Source: an uncultured Acidaminococcus sp.
GTDB taxonomy: Bacteria > Bacillota_C > Negativicutes > Acidaminococcales > Acidaminococcaceae
Assembly (NCBI GenBank): GCA_900314165.1
Contig: OMUE01000053.1
Coordinates: 1 to 41,261 of the forward strand
DNA length: 41,261 nt
Direction of reading: 5' to 3'
Part shown: positions 1-9,232 of the stretch, piece by piece
How the letters are laid out: each line of letters begins with the position of its first letter
Numbering within the stretch: the stretch's first letter is position 1
Made by a program: the position numbers and the translations under genes
The notes under the pieces: generated by a model
The model's database searches: none
What the model was told of the DNA's origin: nothing
What the model saw: only the letters and a program-made list of their open reading frames with translations

Positions 1-17
1 GTTGCGACAGCAACGGG

Positions 18-82
18 CAACCTTTGGCCAGTGACGAGTGACGAAAAAGGGGCTGCTGCAGTTAGATAACTGCAACAGCCCC
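18..82 (-). terminator. Palindromic terminator repeat, copy 1
   Basis: A near-perfect hairpin with arms GGGGCTG.TGCAGTTA and TAACTGCA.CAGCCCC. On the minus strand it is followed by a run of five T, so it can stop minus-strand transcription leaving the envelope block. The same 65 nt, with about three differences, recurs in inverted orientation at 31056-31121, so this is a dispersed repeat as well as a terminator. A second unrelated hairpin (GGGCTTATC at 114-122 with GATAAGCCC at 127-135) lies beside it. Otherwise nothing coding was seen in 1-273. Confidence 0.7.
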
Positions 83-195
83 ACCAAGATTTCCTTTTTT
101 GAACAGCTTTAGTGGGCTTATCTTACGATAAGCCCCTACGGATTCGTGTTGGAAGTTTGTGTTCGTAGTAAGCTATAAGTGAAAGTTAATTATAT

Positions 196-226
196 AAAAG
201 GCAGCAGGCTTTTAGCCAGCTGCCTT
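196..226 (-). terminator. Terminator of the S55 peptidase gene
   Basis: The hairpin GGCAGC-A-GGC / GCC-A-GCTGCC has a TTTTA loop. On the minus strand it is followed by TTTTATATAA. It lies about 48 nt beyond the stop codon of the gene at 274-2004, the expected place for its intrinsic terminator. Confidence 0.6.
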
Positions 227-273
227 CCTTCGGCTCGAGACTTGAGACTCATGACTTGTGACCCAAGCAGAGC

Positions 274-2004
274 TTATCTTCCCTTCACATTCACCGTCAC
301 ACTGGTTTCGCCGGTGATAATGAAATCCATGGGGAATTTTTGTTTGTATTTGCTGCCCTTCAAAAGGCCTGTGAGGGCGCCGGTCATGGACGCATCCGAG
401 GGCTCCTGGGCCACTGCTTTCGCAGGCTTGGGAGCATTGCCGTAGTCGGGCATCAGGTCCACTACCACCTCGTTGTTGCCGTCCATTTCGTTGAATTCCT
501 TCAGGAAATCCGAGAACTGGCGCTGGGGCTGCTGCAGCATGGCATCCTCCGTGGCTAGGTCCTGGTCCTCGCTCTGTTTCCGTTTGGCCATGGCCTTCGT
601 AATCCAGGTGGTCGCGTTGCCGCTGCGGACTAACAGGTTCATGGGACCCGGTTTCTGGCGGTCCGGCACCTTGAAGTTCACCGTCCGGGTAATTTCCCCG
701 GACCGATAGGGCTTGAACGTCAGCGTAATGGGTACCAGGCTGCCCTGAGCCACCGCCGCCGTAGGTACGGAGGCAGAGGTCATCTCCGCCACTTCACAGT
801 TGGAGGTGGTCTCTACGTCCACGTTCACGTCCTGGATGGTCACCTTGTCAAAGCGGTTATTCATGAGCATATCCGTGGCGATATTCAGCTCAGAATCCGT
901 AATCTTGCCGATGTCCGTGGCGCTGTAGAACATATTTTCCCGGCGCAGGCGGATGGGACCTTCTTTTTCTCCCTGGGCCGTAATGGTAAAGCGGATCTTG
1001 GCGGTACCGCCGCCCTTCCGGTCCTTAGCCATGCTCAGGGTATTGTAGGTCACCCCGTCCACCAGGGTGGGCACCAGGTCTTCGTCCGTCACCAGCTGCA
1101 CATTGCTGCTCTTGTGGAGTCCTCTGTCCTTATCCGTAACGGACACGTACATGGGGATGATGTTGGCATTCTCCCCCTGTTCCCCGGCAATGCCGCTGAG
1201 CCGGTCCTGGCTGATACGTCCCAGGGTCTTGCCCAGGGTCCCTACTTTAAACGCACTCTGGATGTTTGGCACAGAGGCAAAGATCCAGGCGTTAGTCATG
1301 AAATAATCGGAATTGCCGTGCTGCAGGAAGGGATGGCCAAAGGCCAGAATCCGCCCTTCTTCATCCGTCCAGGTCACGGTGCCGATAGCCCCGATGACCA
1401 TGTCGCCCCGGACCAGGGACACACCTACGGAACTGCCGGGCTCCAGCCCTACCTTGTCCAGTTCTGCGTTGCCGCCGGGCACCGCATAGGACGTAAAGCC
1501 GAAGGGCTTCAGGTTCTCGTTCAGGTGGGCCACCCCGTCCGACGTAAAGCCGCTGACCATAAGGGGCGTGCTTTTGGGCAGGAAGACACTGGGCCGGGGA
1601 TCGTTCTCCTCAAACAGCTTCAGCATATCGTTGATAGGGGTCAGGAAGCAGTAATTGGGGTCGCTGAAAGCCTGTCCATAGGCTACAGCTCCGGCCAGCC
1701 GGCCGTTGATATAGACTGGGGAACCGCTCATGCCCTGAGCGATGCCGCCGCTTTTTTCCAACAGGGGACCGGAGGCCTTAATGAGGATATTATACCCACC
1801 GGTATCCGTTCCGGTTACCCCCAGCACTTCTACGTCAAATGTTTCGATATCGGCTCCTTTGATGACGGTCTTGCCATACCCCGTCATGCCGGGCCGCAGT
1901 TCCTCTACAGCAATGGTAGGAGTGGAACAAAAGGCTGTGCCCACGGTGAGAGAGGCCATGGTCAGAGCCAGTACAAGGATTTTTTTCCAATGCCTATAGT
2001 GCAT
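274..2004 (-). CDS. Secreted SpoIVB-type (S55) serine peptidase domain protein
   Basis: A 576-residue exported protein. Residues 1-27 form a signal peptide (basic start, hydrophobic core, cleavage near FCS). Residues about 34-62 (EELRPGMTGYG, then FDVEVLGV) and the GMSGSPVY motif at 91-98 match the peptidase S55 domain of SpoIVB, whose catalytic serine lies in this GMSGSP motif. The long remainder is not a domain I can name. A GGAGG lies 3 nt before the ATG. No sporulation gene is nearby, so a role in SigK activation is unlikely; an extracytoplasmic peptidase or scaffold in the diderm envelope is more plausible. It is last in the minus-strand order after the biotinyl-like and AMIN-glycosidase genes. 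The family call is firm; substrate and activity are unknown. Confidence 0.8.
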   Translation of the reverse strand: MHYRHWKKILVLALTMASLTVGTAFCSTPTIAVEELRPGMTGYGKTVIKGADIETFDVEVLGVTGTDTGGYNILIKASGPLLEKSGGIAQGMSGSPVYINGRLAGAVAYGQAFSDPNYCFLTPINDMLKLFEENDPRPSVFLPKSTPLMVSGFTSDGVAHLNENLKPFGFTSYAVPGGNAELDKVGLEPGSSVGVSLVRGDMVIGAIGTVTWTDEEGRILAFGHPFLQHGNSDYFMTNAWIFASVPNIQSAFKVGTLGKTLGRISQDRLSGIAGEQGENANIIPMYVSVTDKDRGLHKSSNVQLVTDEDLVPTLVDGVTYNTLSMAKDRKGGGTAKIRFTITAQGEKEGPIRLRRENMFYSATDIGKITDSELNIATDMLMNNRFDKVTIQDVNVDVETTSNCEVAEMTSASVPTAAVAQGSLVPITLTFKPYRSGEITRTVNFKVPDRQKPGPMNLLVRSGNATTWITKAMAKRKQSEDQDLATEDAMLQQPQRQFSDFLKEFNEMDGNNEVVVDLMPDYGNAPKPAKAVAQEPSDASMTGALTGLLKGSKYKQKFPMDFIITGETSVTVNVKGR

Positions 2005-2064
2005 ATGTCCTCCAAAGAACCAAAGACCGGCGCAAAGGCGTCGGTCTTTATGGGTTTCCTGAAC

Positions 2065-2370
2065 TTACGGTTCAATTTCTGCTACGATCTGGTCGGCCGC
2101 AATCTGGCTGCCAGGAGCCACCTGTACAGTGGTGACTTTGCCGCTGCAATTGGCTCTAGCTGCGGGAGCAGAGCCTGCCAGGGTTTTCACAGTGACCAGT
2201 ACAGTCCCTTCATTGACCTGAGTCCCTACGGAAACTGTGCTGACGACCTGACCGCTCAGGGTACTTCTCTGAGGCCGGCCGCCTGCAGCCTGGGCAACGC
2301 CTATCGTCAAAGACGCCAGAAATACCGCTGCCGCCAATGCTTTTTTACTTTTCATGAATCTCTGCAGCAT
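2065..2370 (-). CDS. Secreted biotinyl/lipoyl-fold protein without an attachment lysine
   Basis: A 101-residue protein with a signal peptide (residues 1-28, KSKKALAAAVFLASLTIG then AQA). The mature part has the swapped beta-hairpin pattern of biotinyl/lipoyl domains: GQVVSTVSVGTQVNEGTVLVT, then a second half GKVTTVQVAPGSQIAADQIV. At the hairpin tip, where carrier proteins have a lysine (such as AMKM), this protein reads AGSAPAARANC, so it cannot be biotinylated or lipoylated in the usual way. It may resemble the periplasmic lipoyl-like domains of HlyD-type adaptors. An AGAGGT lies 7 nt before the ATG. It sits between two other exported proteins. The function is unknown. Confidence 0.7.
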   Translation of the reverse strand: MLQRFMKSKKALAAAVFLASLTIGVAQAAGGRPQRSTLSGQVVSTVSVGTQVNEGTVLVTVKTLAGSAPAARANCSGKVTTVQVAPGSQIAADQIVAEIEP

Positions 2371-2461
2371 GATCAGTACCTCTTTTCTAATTATGCTATT
2401 AAAGTATTATATACCGATTGTACGGAGATATGCAATAGGGCAAGTGACTGTATAGTCAGTT

Positions 2462-3880
2462 TTATTTCCTCACCACTCCCAACGCTACTCTCACGGGGCG
2501 TTCGTCGCCGTCGCTGGGGTCGTTCATGATGCGGCCATTGACCACCATCTCACTGGAGCCGCCGCCATCGAAATTCATAGCCCGGTCCGCTCCCAAGCGC
2601 AGGAAGAAGCGGGCCAGTTCCTCCAGGGTCATGCCGGCGCTGTAGTCCGAACGGCCATCGGCCACCACGATCAGCACGGTACCATCTTTTTTCACGCCGA
2701 CGGCTGTCCGGGGAGCCCGGCCCCAGGCAATATCGTTTGCGATTTCTTCTTCGTCACTGGTGACGGCCACTCTGCCGTTATAGACCAGCTGAGGTCCTGC
2801 GCTGCCCACCGTAGGCGCCGCGTCTGCAGCAGCATTGCCCAAGGTCTGGTTCAGGGTCAGGGTATCCCCTTTCTTCAGCCGGCGCAGGAACGCGGCTCCT
2901 GCCCCATTGCCGGAAAACACCGTGGACCCGCTGTACAAAGGCATATTGCCTCCATTGCGGACGTCCGTTACTTTGTTGTTCACCACCCGGACTTCGAAGC
3001 CATACCGGTTCGTGCCCGTGCTGTCGTCATAGCCATCGTTATACTGGATGATCTCCCCGGCCAGGCGCATCCTGTTAATGCCGCTGATGGGATAGGACTT
3101 GCCGTCCGGACGGGTCAGGGTTCCCCGGTAAGCCAGGCCCGGCTCTATGGAGACTTTGCCGGCCTTGTCGATGACCAGCCCTGTCCGGGGCGTACTTTCC
3201 ATGCCCAGCCATTTGTTGCGGATTTTCAGGTTGCCGATAACCCAGATGTCGCTGTCAAAATACGACGCATTGACCAGGGCGGAGGCACCGGAGCGTTCCC
3301 CGATCCTCGTAAGCACGCCCTTCTGGATGGTCTTGCCGTAACCGGGAATAAAGTCCAGCCGGAATTCGCTGTCCGGCGCCAGGGTCAGGGTATAGGTCCG
3401 CACAGGGCCGCCCCCCATATTCACCGTAGCCCGGCTGTAGGTCAGACCCTTGCCCAGCCACTGCTGCTTATCCTTTGTGCCCTTAGTGCTTTCTGTGGCT
3501 TTCCTGGGAAAATCCACGACCAGCCTGTCAGGATTCTTCAGGCTGAATACCTTGTATTCCGGCACATCTCCCCGGAACTGGATGACCAGCTGGCTGCCGC
3601 TGCCCCTGGGTTCCACATAGGCTTTGCGGATCCGGGGATCCCGTAGCCGTATTTCCCGGGTCCGGTCCGTGCTGCCCTTCAGAGTGACGACCAGCTGACG
3701 GCCCTCCACCTTGGACGTATAGCGGATGCCCTCATCCAGGCTCAGGACCAGCCGGGCCCGTTTGGGTGTCACGCCGCCCCGCAGGTCCGTGACCTTAGCG
3801 GCCAGAGCTCCCGGCATGGAAACGCCGGTGCACAGGGCTGCCAGCAGGAGTCTCAGCAGCCATTTCTTATACCATTTCAT
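2462..3880 (-). CDS. AMIN domain-phosphodiester glycosidase (NAGPA-like) exported protein
   Basis: A 472-residue protein. A signal peptide (1-27, ending ALA) is followed by an AMIN-type beta domain (about 30-125; VVDFPRK at its end), which usually binds peptidoglycan or the cell envelope. The C-terminal half (about 155-472) matches the phosphodiester glycosidase family related to N-acetylglucosamine-1-phosphodiester alpha-N-acetylglucosaminidase: GPQLVYNGRVAV, RAPRTAVGVKKDG, VADGRSDYSAGM and the hallmark NFDGGGSSEMVVNG. This family removes sugars from phosphodiesters, so a role in trimming envelope glycophosphates is reasonable; the substrate is inferred, not seen. A GGAG lies 11 nt before the ATG. 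A possible weak terminator separates it from mreB upstream. Confidence 0.82.
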   Translation of the reverse strand: MKWYKKWLLRLLLAALCTGVSMPGALAAKVTDLRGGVTPKRARLVLSLDEGIRYTSKVEGRQLVVTLKGSTDRTREIRLRDPRIRKAYVEPRGSGSQLVIQFRGDVPEYKVFSLKNPDRLVVDFPRKATESTKGTKDKQQWLGKGLTYSRATVNMGGGPVRTYTLTLAPDSEFRLDFIPGYGKTIQKGVLTRIGERSGASALVNASYFDSDIWVIGNLKIRNKWLGMESTPRTGLVIDKAGKVSIEPGLAYRGTLTRPDGKSYPISGINRMRLAGEIIQYNDGYDDSTGTNRYGFEVRVVNNKVTDVRNGGNMPLYSGSTVFSGNGAGAAFLRRLKKGDTLTLNQTLGNAAADAAPTVGSAGPQLVYNGRVAVTSDEEEIANDIAWGRAPRTAVGVKKDGTVLIVVADGRSDYSAGMTLEELARFFLRLGADRAMNFDGGGSSEMVVNGRIMNDPSDGDERPVRVALGVVRK

Positions 3881-3902
3881 TCTAGTCTATTCTCCTTCAC
3901 AG

Positions 3903-3932
3903 AAAAAGGGCTGCCGCCCCAGCAGCAACCCC
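3903..3932 (-). terminator. Possible terminator after the mreB-like gene
   Basis: On the minus strand a G/C-rich imperfect hairpin (GGGG..GCTGC pairing with GCAGCCC, with a bulge) is followed by five T. It lies just after the stop of the mreB-like gene. The pairing is imperfect, so confidence is moderate. Confidence 0.45.
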
Positions 3933-3944
3933 AATTTATTCGTA

Positions 3945-4982
3945 TTACGCTTCCAGCATCTCACTGCCTGTCAGGAACATGGGCTCGTCGAGAGCCATGC
4001 CCGTCCCTACGGCCACGCATTTTTCCGGCAGCTGAGCGGTCCGGGTACGGACCTGCAGCTGGGACTGAATGACCTGAGCCAGTCCGTCCAGACGAGCCCC
4101 ACCGCCCGTCAGCACGATGCCCTGATCCAGGATGTCCGCCGCCAGTTCCGGCGGTGTTTTCTCCAACACCCGATGGATGCAATCCAACAGCTGCTTCACC
4201 GGTTCCACAAAGCCCCGGGCCAGATCCCCGGACACAATGCGCACCGTTGTAGGCAGCCCGGTAATCAGATCTCTTCCCCGGACGATCTTATTCCCGTGAT
4301 GATTGACAGGATTTACGGTACCGATTTCTTTTTTCAGTTCTTCGGCCAGCGCTTCATCCAGCTGCACATTCATAGACTTGTTCAAATAGCGCAGCATAGC
4401 CTGGGTAAAGGCATTGCCGCCCATGCGCAGGGAGGACGCCTCAATAATATGGCCCATGCTGATGACGGCAGCACTGGTGGTATCTCCCCCGATATTGACC
4501 ACCAGCTGGCCCAAGGGCCTGAATACCGGCATACCGGCTCCCAAAGCCGCAGCCATAGGGGCCTCCAGCAAATAGGTTTTCGACGCACCTGCCTGCAGGG
4601 CAGCCTCGATGACGGCTCTGCGCTCCACACCGGTAACGCCGGTAGGCACGCAGACCATGACCCGGGGCTTTAAGAAGAGATTCCGGCCCGCCACTCTGGT
4701 GAGCACAGCCTCCAAAAGGCCCTGAGCCGCGTCAAAATCCCCGATGACCCCGTGGAGCAACGGATGGACCACGGTCAGGTCATCCGAAGGTTCCAGCCCC
4801 AGAGCCTGGGTGCCGATAACCTTCACCCGGCCGGAGTTCTTGTCCACAGCTGCCGCCGTAGGTTCTTCCAGAACGATACCCCGCCCTTTGATGTACACCC
4901 GTGTAAAGGAAGTTCCCAGGTCGATTCCCACATCCACAGAACTGAACAGATGGGAAAACAGACCGCTTTCCATATATTTCAT
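3945..4982 (-). CDS. mreB: MreB-family actin-like protein with a substituted active site
   Basis: A 345-residue member of the MreB/Mbl family, full length for the family. Recognisable elements are the phosphate-1 loop DVGIDLGTSFTRVY, GVIGDFDAAQGLL, PRVMVCVPTGVTGVERRAV, LEKTPPELAADILDQGIVLTGGG and the C-terminal AVGTGMALDEP. Two positions usually strict are changed: the LIEEPMAA motif reads LLEAPMAA, and the phosphate-2 DIGGGTTE reads NIGGDTTS. The usual GTANT reads GTSFT. By comparison with Thermotoga MreB these hit residues E131 and D153, thought to act in ATP hydrolysis, so this may bind but not turn over nucleotide. AAGGA lies 7 nt before the ATG. It follows murA by 13 nt, so they are probably co-transcribed. 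Confidence 0.85.
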   Translation of the reverse strand: MKYMESGLFSHLFSSVDVGIDLGTSFTRVYIKGRGIVLEEPTAAAVDKNSGRVKVIGTQALGLEPSDDLTVVHPLLHGVIGDFDAAQGLLEAVLTRVAGRNLFLKPRVMVCVPTGVTGVERRAVIEAALQAGASKTYLLEAPMAAALGAGMPVFRPLGQLVVNIGGDTTSAAVISMGHIIEASSLRMGGNAFTQAMLRYLNKSMNVQLDEALAEELKKEIGTVNPVNHHGNKIVRGRDLITGLPTTVRIVSGDLARGFVEPVKQLLDCIHRVLEKTPPELAADILDQGIVLTGGGARLDGLAQVIQSQLQVRTRTAQLPEKCVAVGTGMALDEPMFLTGSEMLEA

Positions 4983-4995
4983 GGTATATCCTTAT

Positions 4996-6276
4996 TCAGC
5001 CTACGCGCTCTATATCGGCGCCCAGGCCCGTCAATTTCGCTACCAGGTCTTCATAGCCCCGGTCAATATGGTGGATATCCGTCACTTCCGTAATGCCGTC
5101 CGCTACAAGGCCTGCCAGCACCATGGCGGCACCAGCCCGCAGATCCGTGGCCCGGACCTGGCAGCCGTACAGCTTCGGTACTCCTTCTATGAGGGCAGCC
5201 CGGCCGCTGGCCTTGATATTGGCCCCCATGCGCAGCAGTTCGTCCACGTGCATGAAGCGGTTTTCGAATACCGTTTCCAGCACGGAGCTCTGGCCTTCCG
5301 CAATGCACATCATAGCCATGACCTGAGCCTGCATGTCCGTAGGGAACCCAGGATAAGGCATGGTCTTGATGGTGATGGCCTTCAGTTTTTCCGGGCCCAC
5401 CACATGGACGTCGCTGATGCCTTCTTCCACAATGGCACCGGCTTCCCGCAGCTTGGCAATCAGCGGTTTCATATGTTCACACAGCACATTTTCCACTACG
5501 ATATCGCCCTGGGTCATAGCCCCGGCCACCATGAACGTGCCGGCCTCAATCCGGTCCGGAATGACGGTATGTTCGCCGCCTTTCAGCTCTTCTACGCCAT
5601 CAATGCGGATGGCCGTGGTGCCGGCTCCTCTGACCTTGCCGCCCATGACGTTGATATAGTTGGCCAGGTCCACGATTTCCGGTTCCTGAGCCGCATTTTC
5701 AATGATGGTGGTACCCTTAGCCATGGAAGCCGCCATCATCAGGTTTTCCGTAGCCCCTACGCTGGGGAAATCCAGGTAGATGGTAGTGCCCGTCAGCCCG
5801 TTAGGAGCAGAGGCTTCTATATAGCCGTGGCCCTGCTCAATGTGGGCGCCCAGAGCTTCAAAGCCCTTCAGATGGATGTCGATGGGACGGGTACCGATGG
5901 CACAGCCCCCGGGCATGGAAATCTTGGCCCGGCCGATGCGTGCTAACAGAGAGCCCATGACCAGGAAAGAAGCCCGCATGGTGCTCACCAGGTCGTAGGG
6001 AGCTTCCCAGCCCGTCACTTCCCGGCTGTCGATTTTCAATACGTTCTTTTGGGAATGATCCACTTTCAGTCCCAGACATTCCAACACTTTGCAGATAGTG
6101 GACACATCTTCCAATTCCGGCACTTCTAATAAGGTACTGGGTTCCGTCCCCAATACAGAAGCCGCTATAATAGGCAGTACAGCATTCTTGGCTCCACTGA
6201 CCCGCACATTCCCTGTGAGACGGTGACCGCCCTTTACTACCAGTTTTTCCACGCCTGATTCCACACCTTTCTTCAT
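4996..6276 (-). CDS. murA: UDP-N-acetylglucosamine 1-carboxyvinyltransferase
   Basis: MurA transfers enolpyruvate from PEP to UDP-GlcNAc in the first committed step of peptidoglycan synthesis, in the cytoplasm. The protein has about 426 residues, normal for the family. Visible motifs are [14 protein letters not shown] near the N-terminus (catalytic Lys-Asn), the fosfomycin-target loop [14 protein letters not shown] with its cysteine near residue 125, and the C-terminal [16 protein letters not shown]. The start is uncertain. The ATG at 6276 lacks a strong ribosome site and begins 9 nt after the upstream stop; the GTG at 6252 would give the conserved start [10 protein letters not shown] with AAGGTG upstream. 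It is co-directional with the mreB-like gene. Confidence 0.95.
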   Translation of the reverse strand: MKKGVESGVEKLVVKGGHRLTGNVRVSGAKNAVLPIIAASVLGTEPSTLLEVPELEDVSTICKVLECLGLKVDHSQKNVLKIDSREVTGWEAPYDLVSTMRASFLVMGSLLARIGRAKISMPGGCAIGTRPIDIHLKGFEALGAHIEQGHGYIEASAPNGLTGTTIYLDFPSVGATENLMMAASMAKGTTIIENAAQEPEIVDLANYINVMGGKVRGAGTTAIRIDGVEELKGGEHTVIPDRIEAGTFMVAGAMTQGDIVVENVLCEHMKPLIAKLREAGAIVEEGISDVHVVGPEKLKAITIKTMPYPGFPTDMQAQVMAMMCIAEGQSSVLETVFENRFMHVDELLRMGANIKASGRAALIEGVPKLYGCQVRATDLRAGAAMVLAGLVADGITEVTDIHHIDRGYEDLVAKLTGLGADIERVG

Positions 6277-6284
6277 CAAACCAT

Positions 6285-6710
6285 TTACTCTTTATGGATT
6301 CTCCACCGTTTTGCATGACGCTGCTGCTGGGTGCTGAGCTTCTCTTCAAAATCCAGACGCATCTCATGCTGTTCGCTGTAGATGACTTGTTTTTTCACTG
6401 CATTTTCTTTCTCATGCAGGTGGTTATCCCGCTCCCACTGCTCTTTTTCCCTGCGGGCTTTCTCTTTGCGCTGGTCGGACATTTTCCGCTTCGTGATTTC
6501 CCGCAGCTGACGCTTGGACAGTTTGGACTGATGCCGTACCTGGGCACTCCGGATCAGATATAAGGGAAAAAAGACTATGGGCAGCAGGAAGGTACTGATG
6601 ACCCATAGGTTCCTATAGCTCATGTTCAGTTTTTTCGCATCCCTATACACGAAATAGGTACAGAGACACCCTACCAACAAGAACACTATATTACGCAAAC
6701 CGTACGGCAC
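6285..6710 (-). CDS. Small membrane protein with a charged coiled-coil tail
   Basis: 141 residues, not recognised as a named family. Two hydrophobic stretches (about 7-23 and 35-53) look like membrane helices. From residue 58 the protein is extremely rich in K, R, E and Q (for example [20 protein letters not shown]), likely a long cytoplasmic coiled coil. The assigned start is a GTG directly after GAGGGG; a TTG four codons later has better spacing, so the exact N-terminus is uncertain. It has its own promoter (6758-6786) and is followed after only 5-9 nt by murA, which suggests a role near wall synthesis, by context only. Confidence 0.65.
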   Translation of the reverse strand: MPYGLRNIVFLLVGCLCTYFVYRDAKKLNMSYRNLWVISTFLLPIVFFPLYLIRSAQVRHQSKLSKRQLREITKRKMSDQRKEKARREKEQWERDNHLHEKENAVKKQVIYSEQHEMRLDFEEKLSTQQQRHAKRWRIHKE

Positions 6711-6757
6711 CCCCTCATGTCTTCCGGCTGATCCAAACGGGGATATTTAACTCTATT

Positions 6758-6786
6758 ATTATAGCATACAAGTGGGGGTTTGAATA
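6758..6786 (-). promoter_or_regulatory. Sigma-70 type promoter for the small membrane protein-murA-mreB run
   Basis: On the minus strand, TATTCA then a 17-nt spacer then a perfect TATAAT, about 48 nt before the coding start of the 141-residue gene. The -35 is weak and the -10 is consensus. Confidence 0.6.
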
Positions 6787-6814
6787 CAGGAAGGAAATTG
6801 ATAACAGATGACAC

Positions 6815-7023
6815 GGGGAAACTGGAGACGGACGGACGACATCCGAAAGACGACGGACGACAGAGGAACCACGCTGGCGCGTGGAATAAGGGTCCGTCCT
6901 CGCACCATGCGGGGGCGGGGGACCGTTCCTATATAGAATCCAAGAGATGGAACGGTGGTGGGGGTGTCCGGCCAACGGCCTCGTCCGTCGGCCGTCGTGT
7001 TTTTTCGTCCGTCTGTTTCCAAG
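6815..7023. repeat. Intergenic G/C-rich inverted-repeat element
   Basis: The left arm carries GGAAAC and repeated GACGGACGAC words (about 6818-6862). The right arm (about 6989-7022) carries their complements, CGTCCGTCGGCCGTCGTG and CGTCCGTCTGTTTCC. Between them are smaller hairpins (CCACGC-TGGC-GCGTGG, and GGTCC..GGACC-like pairs). No credible reading frame was seen. It occupies the gap between the small coiled-coil gene after atpC and the 6710 gene. Confidence 0.5.
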
Positions 7024-7063
7024 AAAAACGAGCTGTGAAGGCAATCTTCACAGCTCGTTTTTT
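7024..7063. terminator. Bidirectional terminator ending the ATP synthase run
   Basis: Perfect arms AACGAGCTGTGAAG and CTTCACAGCTCGTT are separated by GCAAT, with A-runs on the left and T-runs on the right, so it works on both strands. The right arm touches the stop codon of the 63-residue gene. The stem core GCTGTGAA recurs in other terminators of this window. Confidence 0.85.
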
Positions 7064-7253
7064 AAAACTTCCTCGTATGCATCCGCAGGCGATCGGCCAG
7101 GATGTTGTAATAGACTTCTTTTTCCTGGATCGTCTTGCGCAACAGATGTTTCTTTTCTTCCGAACGGGTCTGTTCCAACCGTTCGTTCAGTTCGATCAGT
7201 TCCAGTCGCAGCTGACCCATTTTGCTGGCTGCCATTTTGCTGATGAAGTCCAT
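7062..7253 (-). CDS. Small coiled-coil protein downstream of atpC
   Basis: 63 residues, predicted almost entirely helical and charged (LRLELIELNERLEQTRSEEK, then KKHLLRKTIQEKEVYYNI). Not recognised. A strong AGGGGGA lies 7 nt before the ATG. It begins 52 nt after the atpC stop and is the last gene before the operon terminator, so it is probably co-transcribed with the ATP synthase. Heptad-like spacing of leucines suggests a coiled coil. A role with the ATP synthase is possible but rests only on position. Confidence 0.6.
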   Translation of the reverse strand: MDFISKMAASKMGQLRLELIELNERLEQTRSEEKKHLLRKTIQEKEVYYNILADRLRMHTRKF

Positions 7254-7305
7254 GACGGAGTCCCCCTCTCCAAGTTCCGGCTGCTTCTACCAGTATGGCT
7301 CCCGT

Positions 7306-7743
7306 CTAGCTTATGGTATAAGGAGCCACCTTGCCCACCAGGGAAGCCGTCTTCAGACGAGCTTCTGCCCGACGCAGAATCTTCTCCGTATGGGCAATAT
7401 CTGTCAAGGCATCTGGATGCTCCAGCCGTTCCCGTGCTTCATCACGCAATTTTTCATATTTGGCCGTATCGATTTTCTCTGCTCTCTGAGCCCGGGGCGT
7501 CAGAATCACGACTTCGTTATCCTTCACCTCTGCAAAGCCCCCCTCTACGTAGACGAGGATCACATTCTCATTCTCGTCCTGGACTTTCAGAGTTCCTTCC
7601 CCCAGCACAGCGATCAGCGGCCCATGGTTGGCTAAAATACCAATGCCTCCTGTAACTGTATTCAACAACACATACGCGATATCCTCCCGACTGACCAGAA
7701 TTTTCTCCGGTGTCAGGACTTCCAATTTCATTAAATTGGCCAT
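7306..7743 (-). CDS. atpC: ATP synthase F1 subunit epsilon
   Basis: 145 residues, normal for AtpC, the central-stalk subunit that restrains ATP hydrolysis. The N-terminal beta domain has MKLEVLTPEKILVSREDIAY, the conserved GGIGILANHGPLIAVL and VEGGFAEVKDNEVVILT. The C-terminal helical hairpin holds alternating A, R and E residues. The ATG lies directly after the atpD stop (TGATATG), typical of translational coupling. It is the last of the F1 genes. Confidence 0.95.
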   Translation of the reverse strand: MANLMKLEVLTPEKILVSREDIAYVLLNTVTGGIGILANHGPLIAVLGEGTLKVQDENENVILVYVEGGFAEVKDNEVVILTPRAQRAEKIDTAKYEKLRDEARERLEHPDALTDIAHTEKILRRAEARLKTASLVGKVAPYTIS

Positions 7744-7744
7744 A

Positions 7745-9232
<1,488 letters not shown>

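Noticed and set aside
274..2004. Evidence that the organism forms spores (SpoIVB-like domain)
   Set aside because: The S55 domain occurs in non-sporulating diderm Firmicutes, and no sporulation gene is nearby.
1114..2529. Long plus-strand open frame (471 codons) opposite the S55 peptidase and biotinyl-like genes
   Set aside because: It has no ribosome site, low-complexity composition and no family resemblance, and it is antisense to genes with signal peptides and clear domains.
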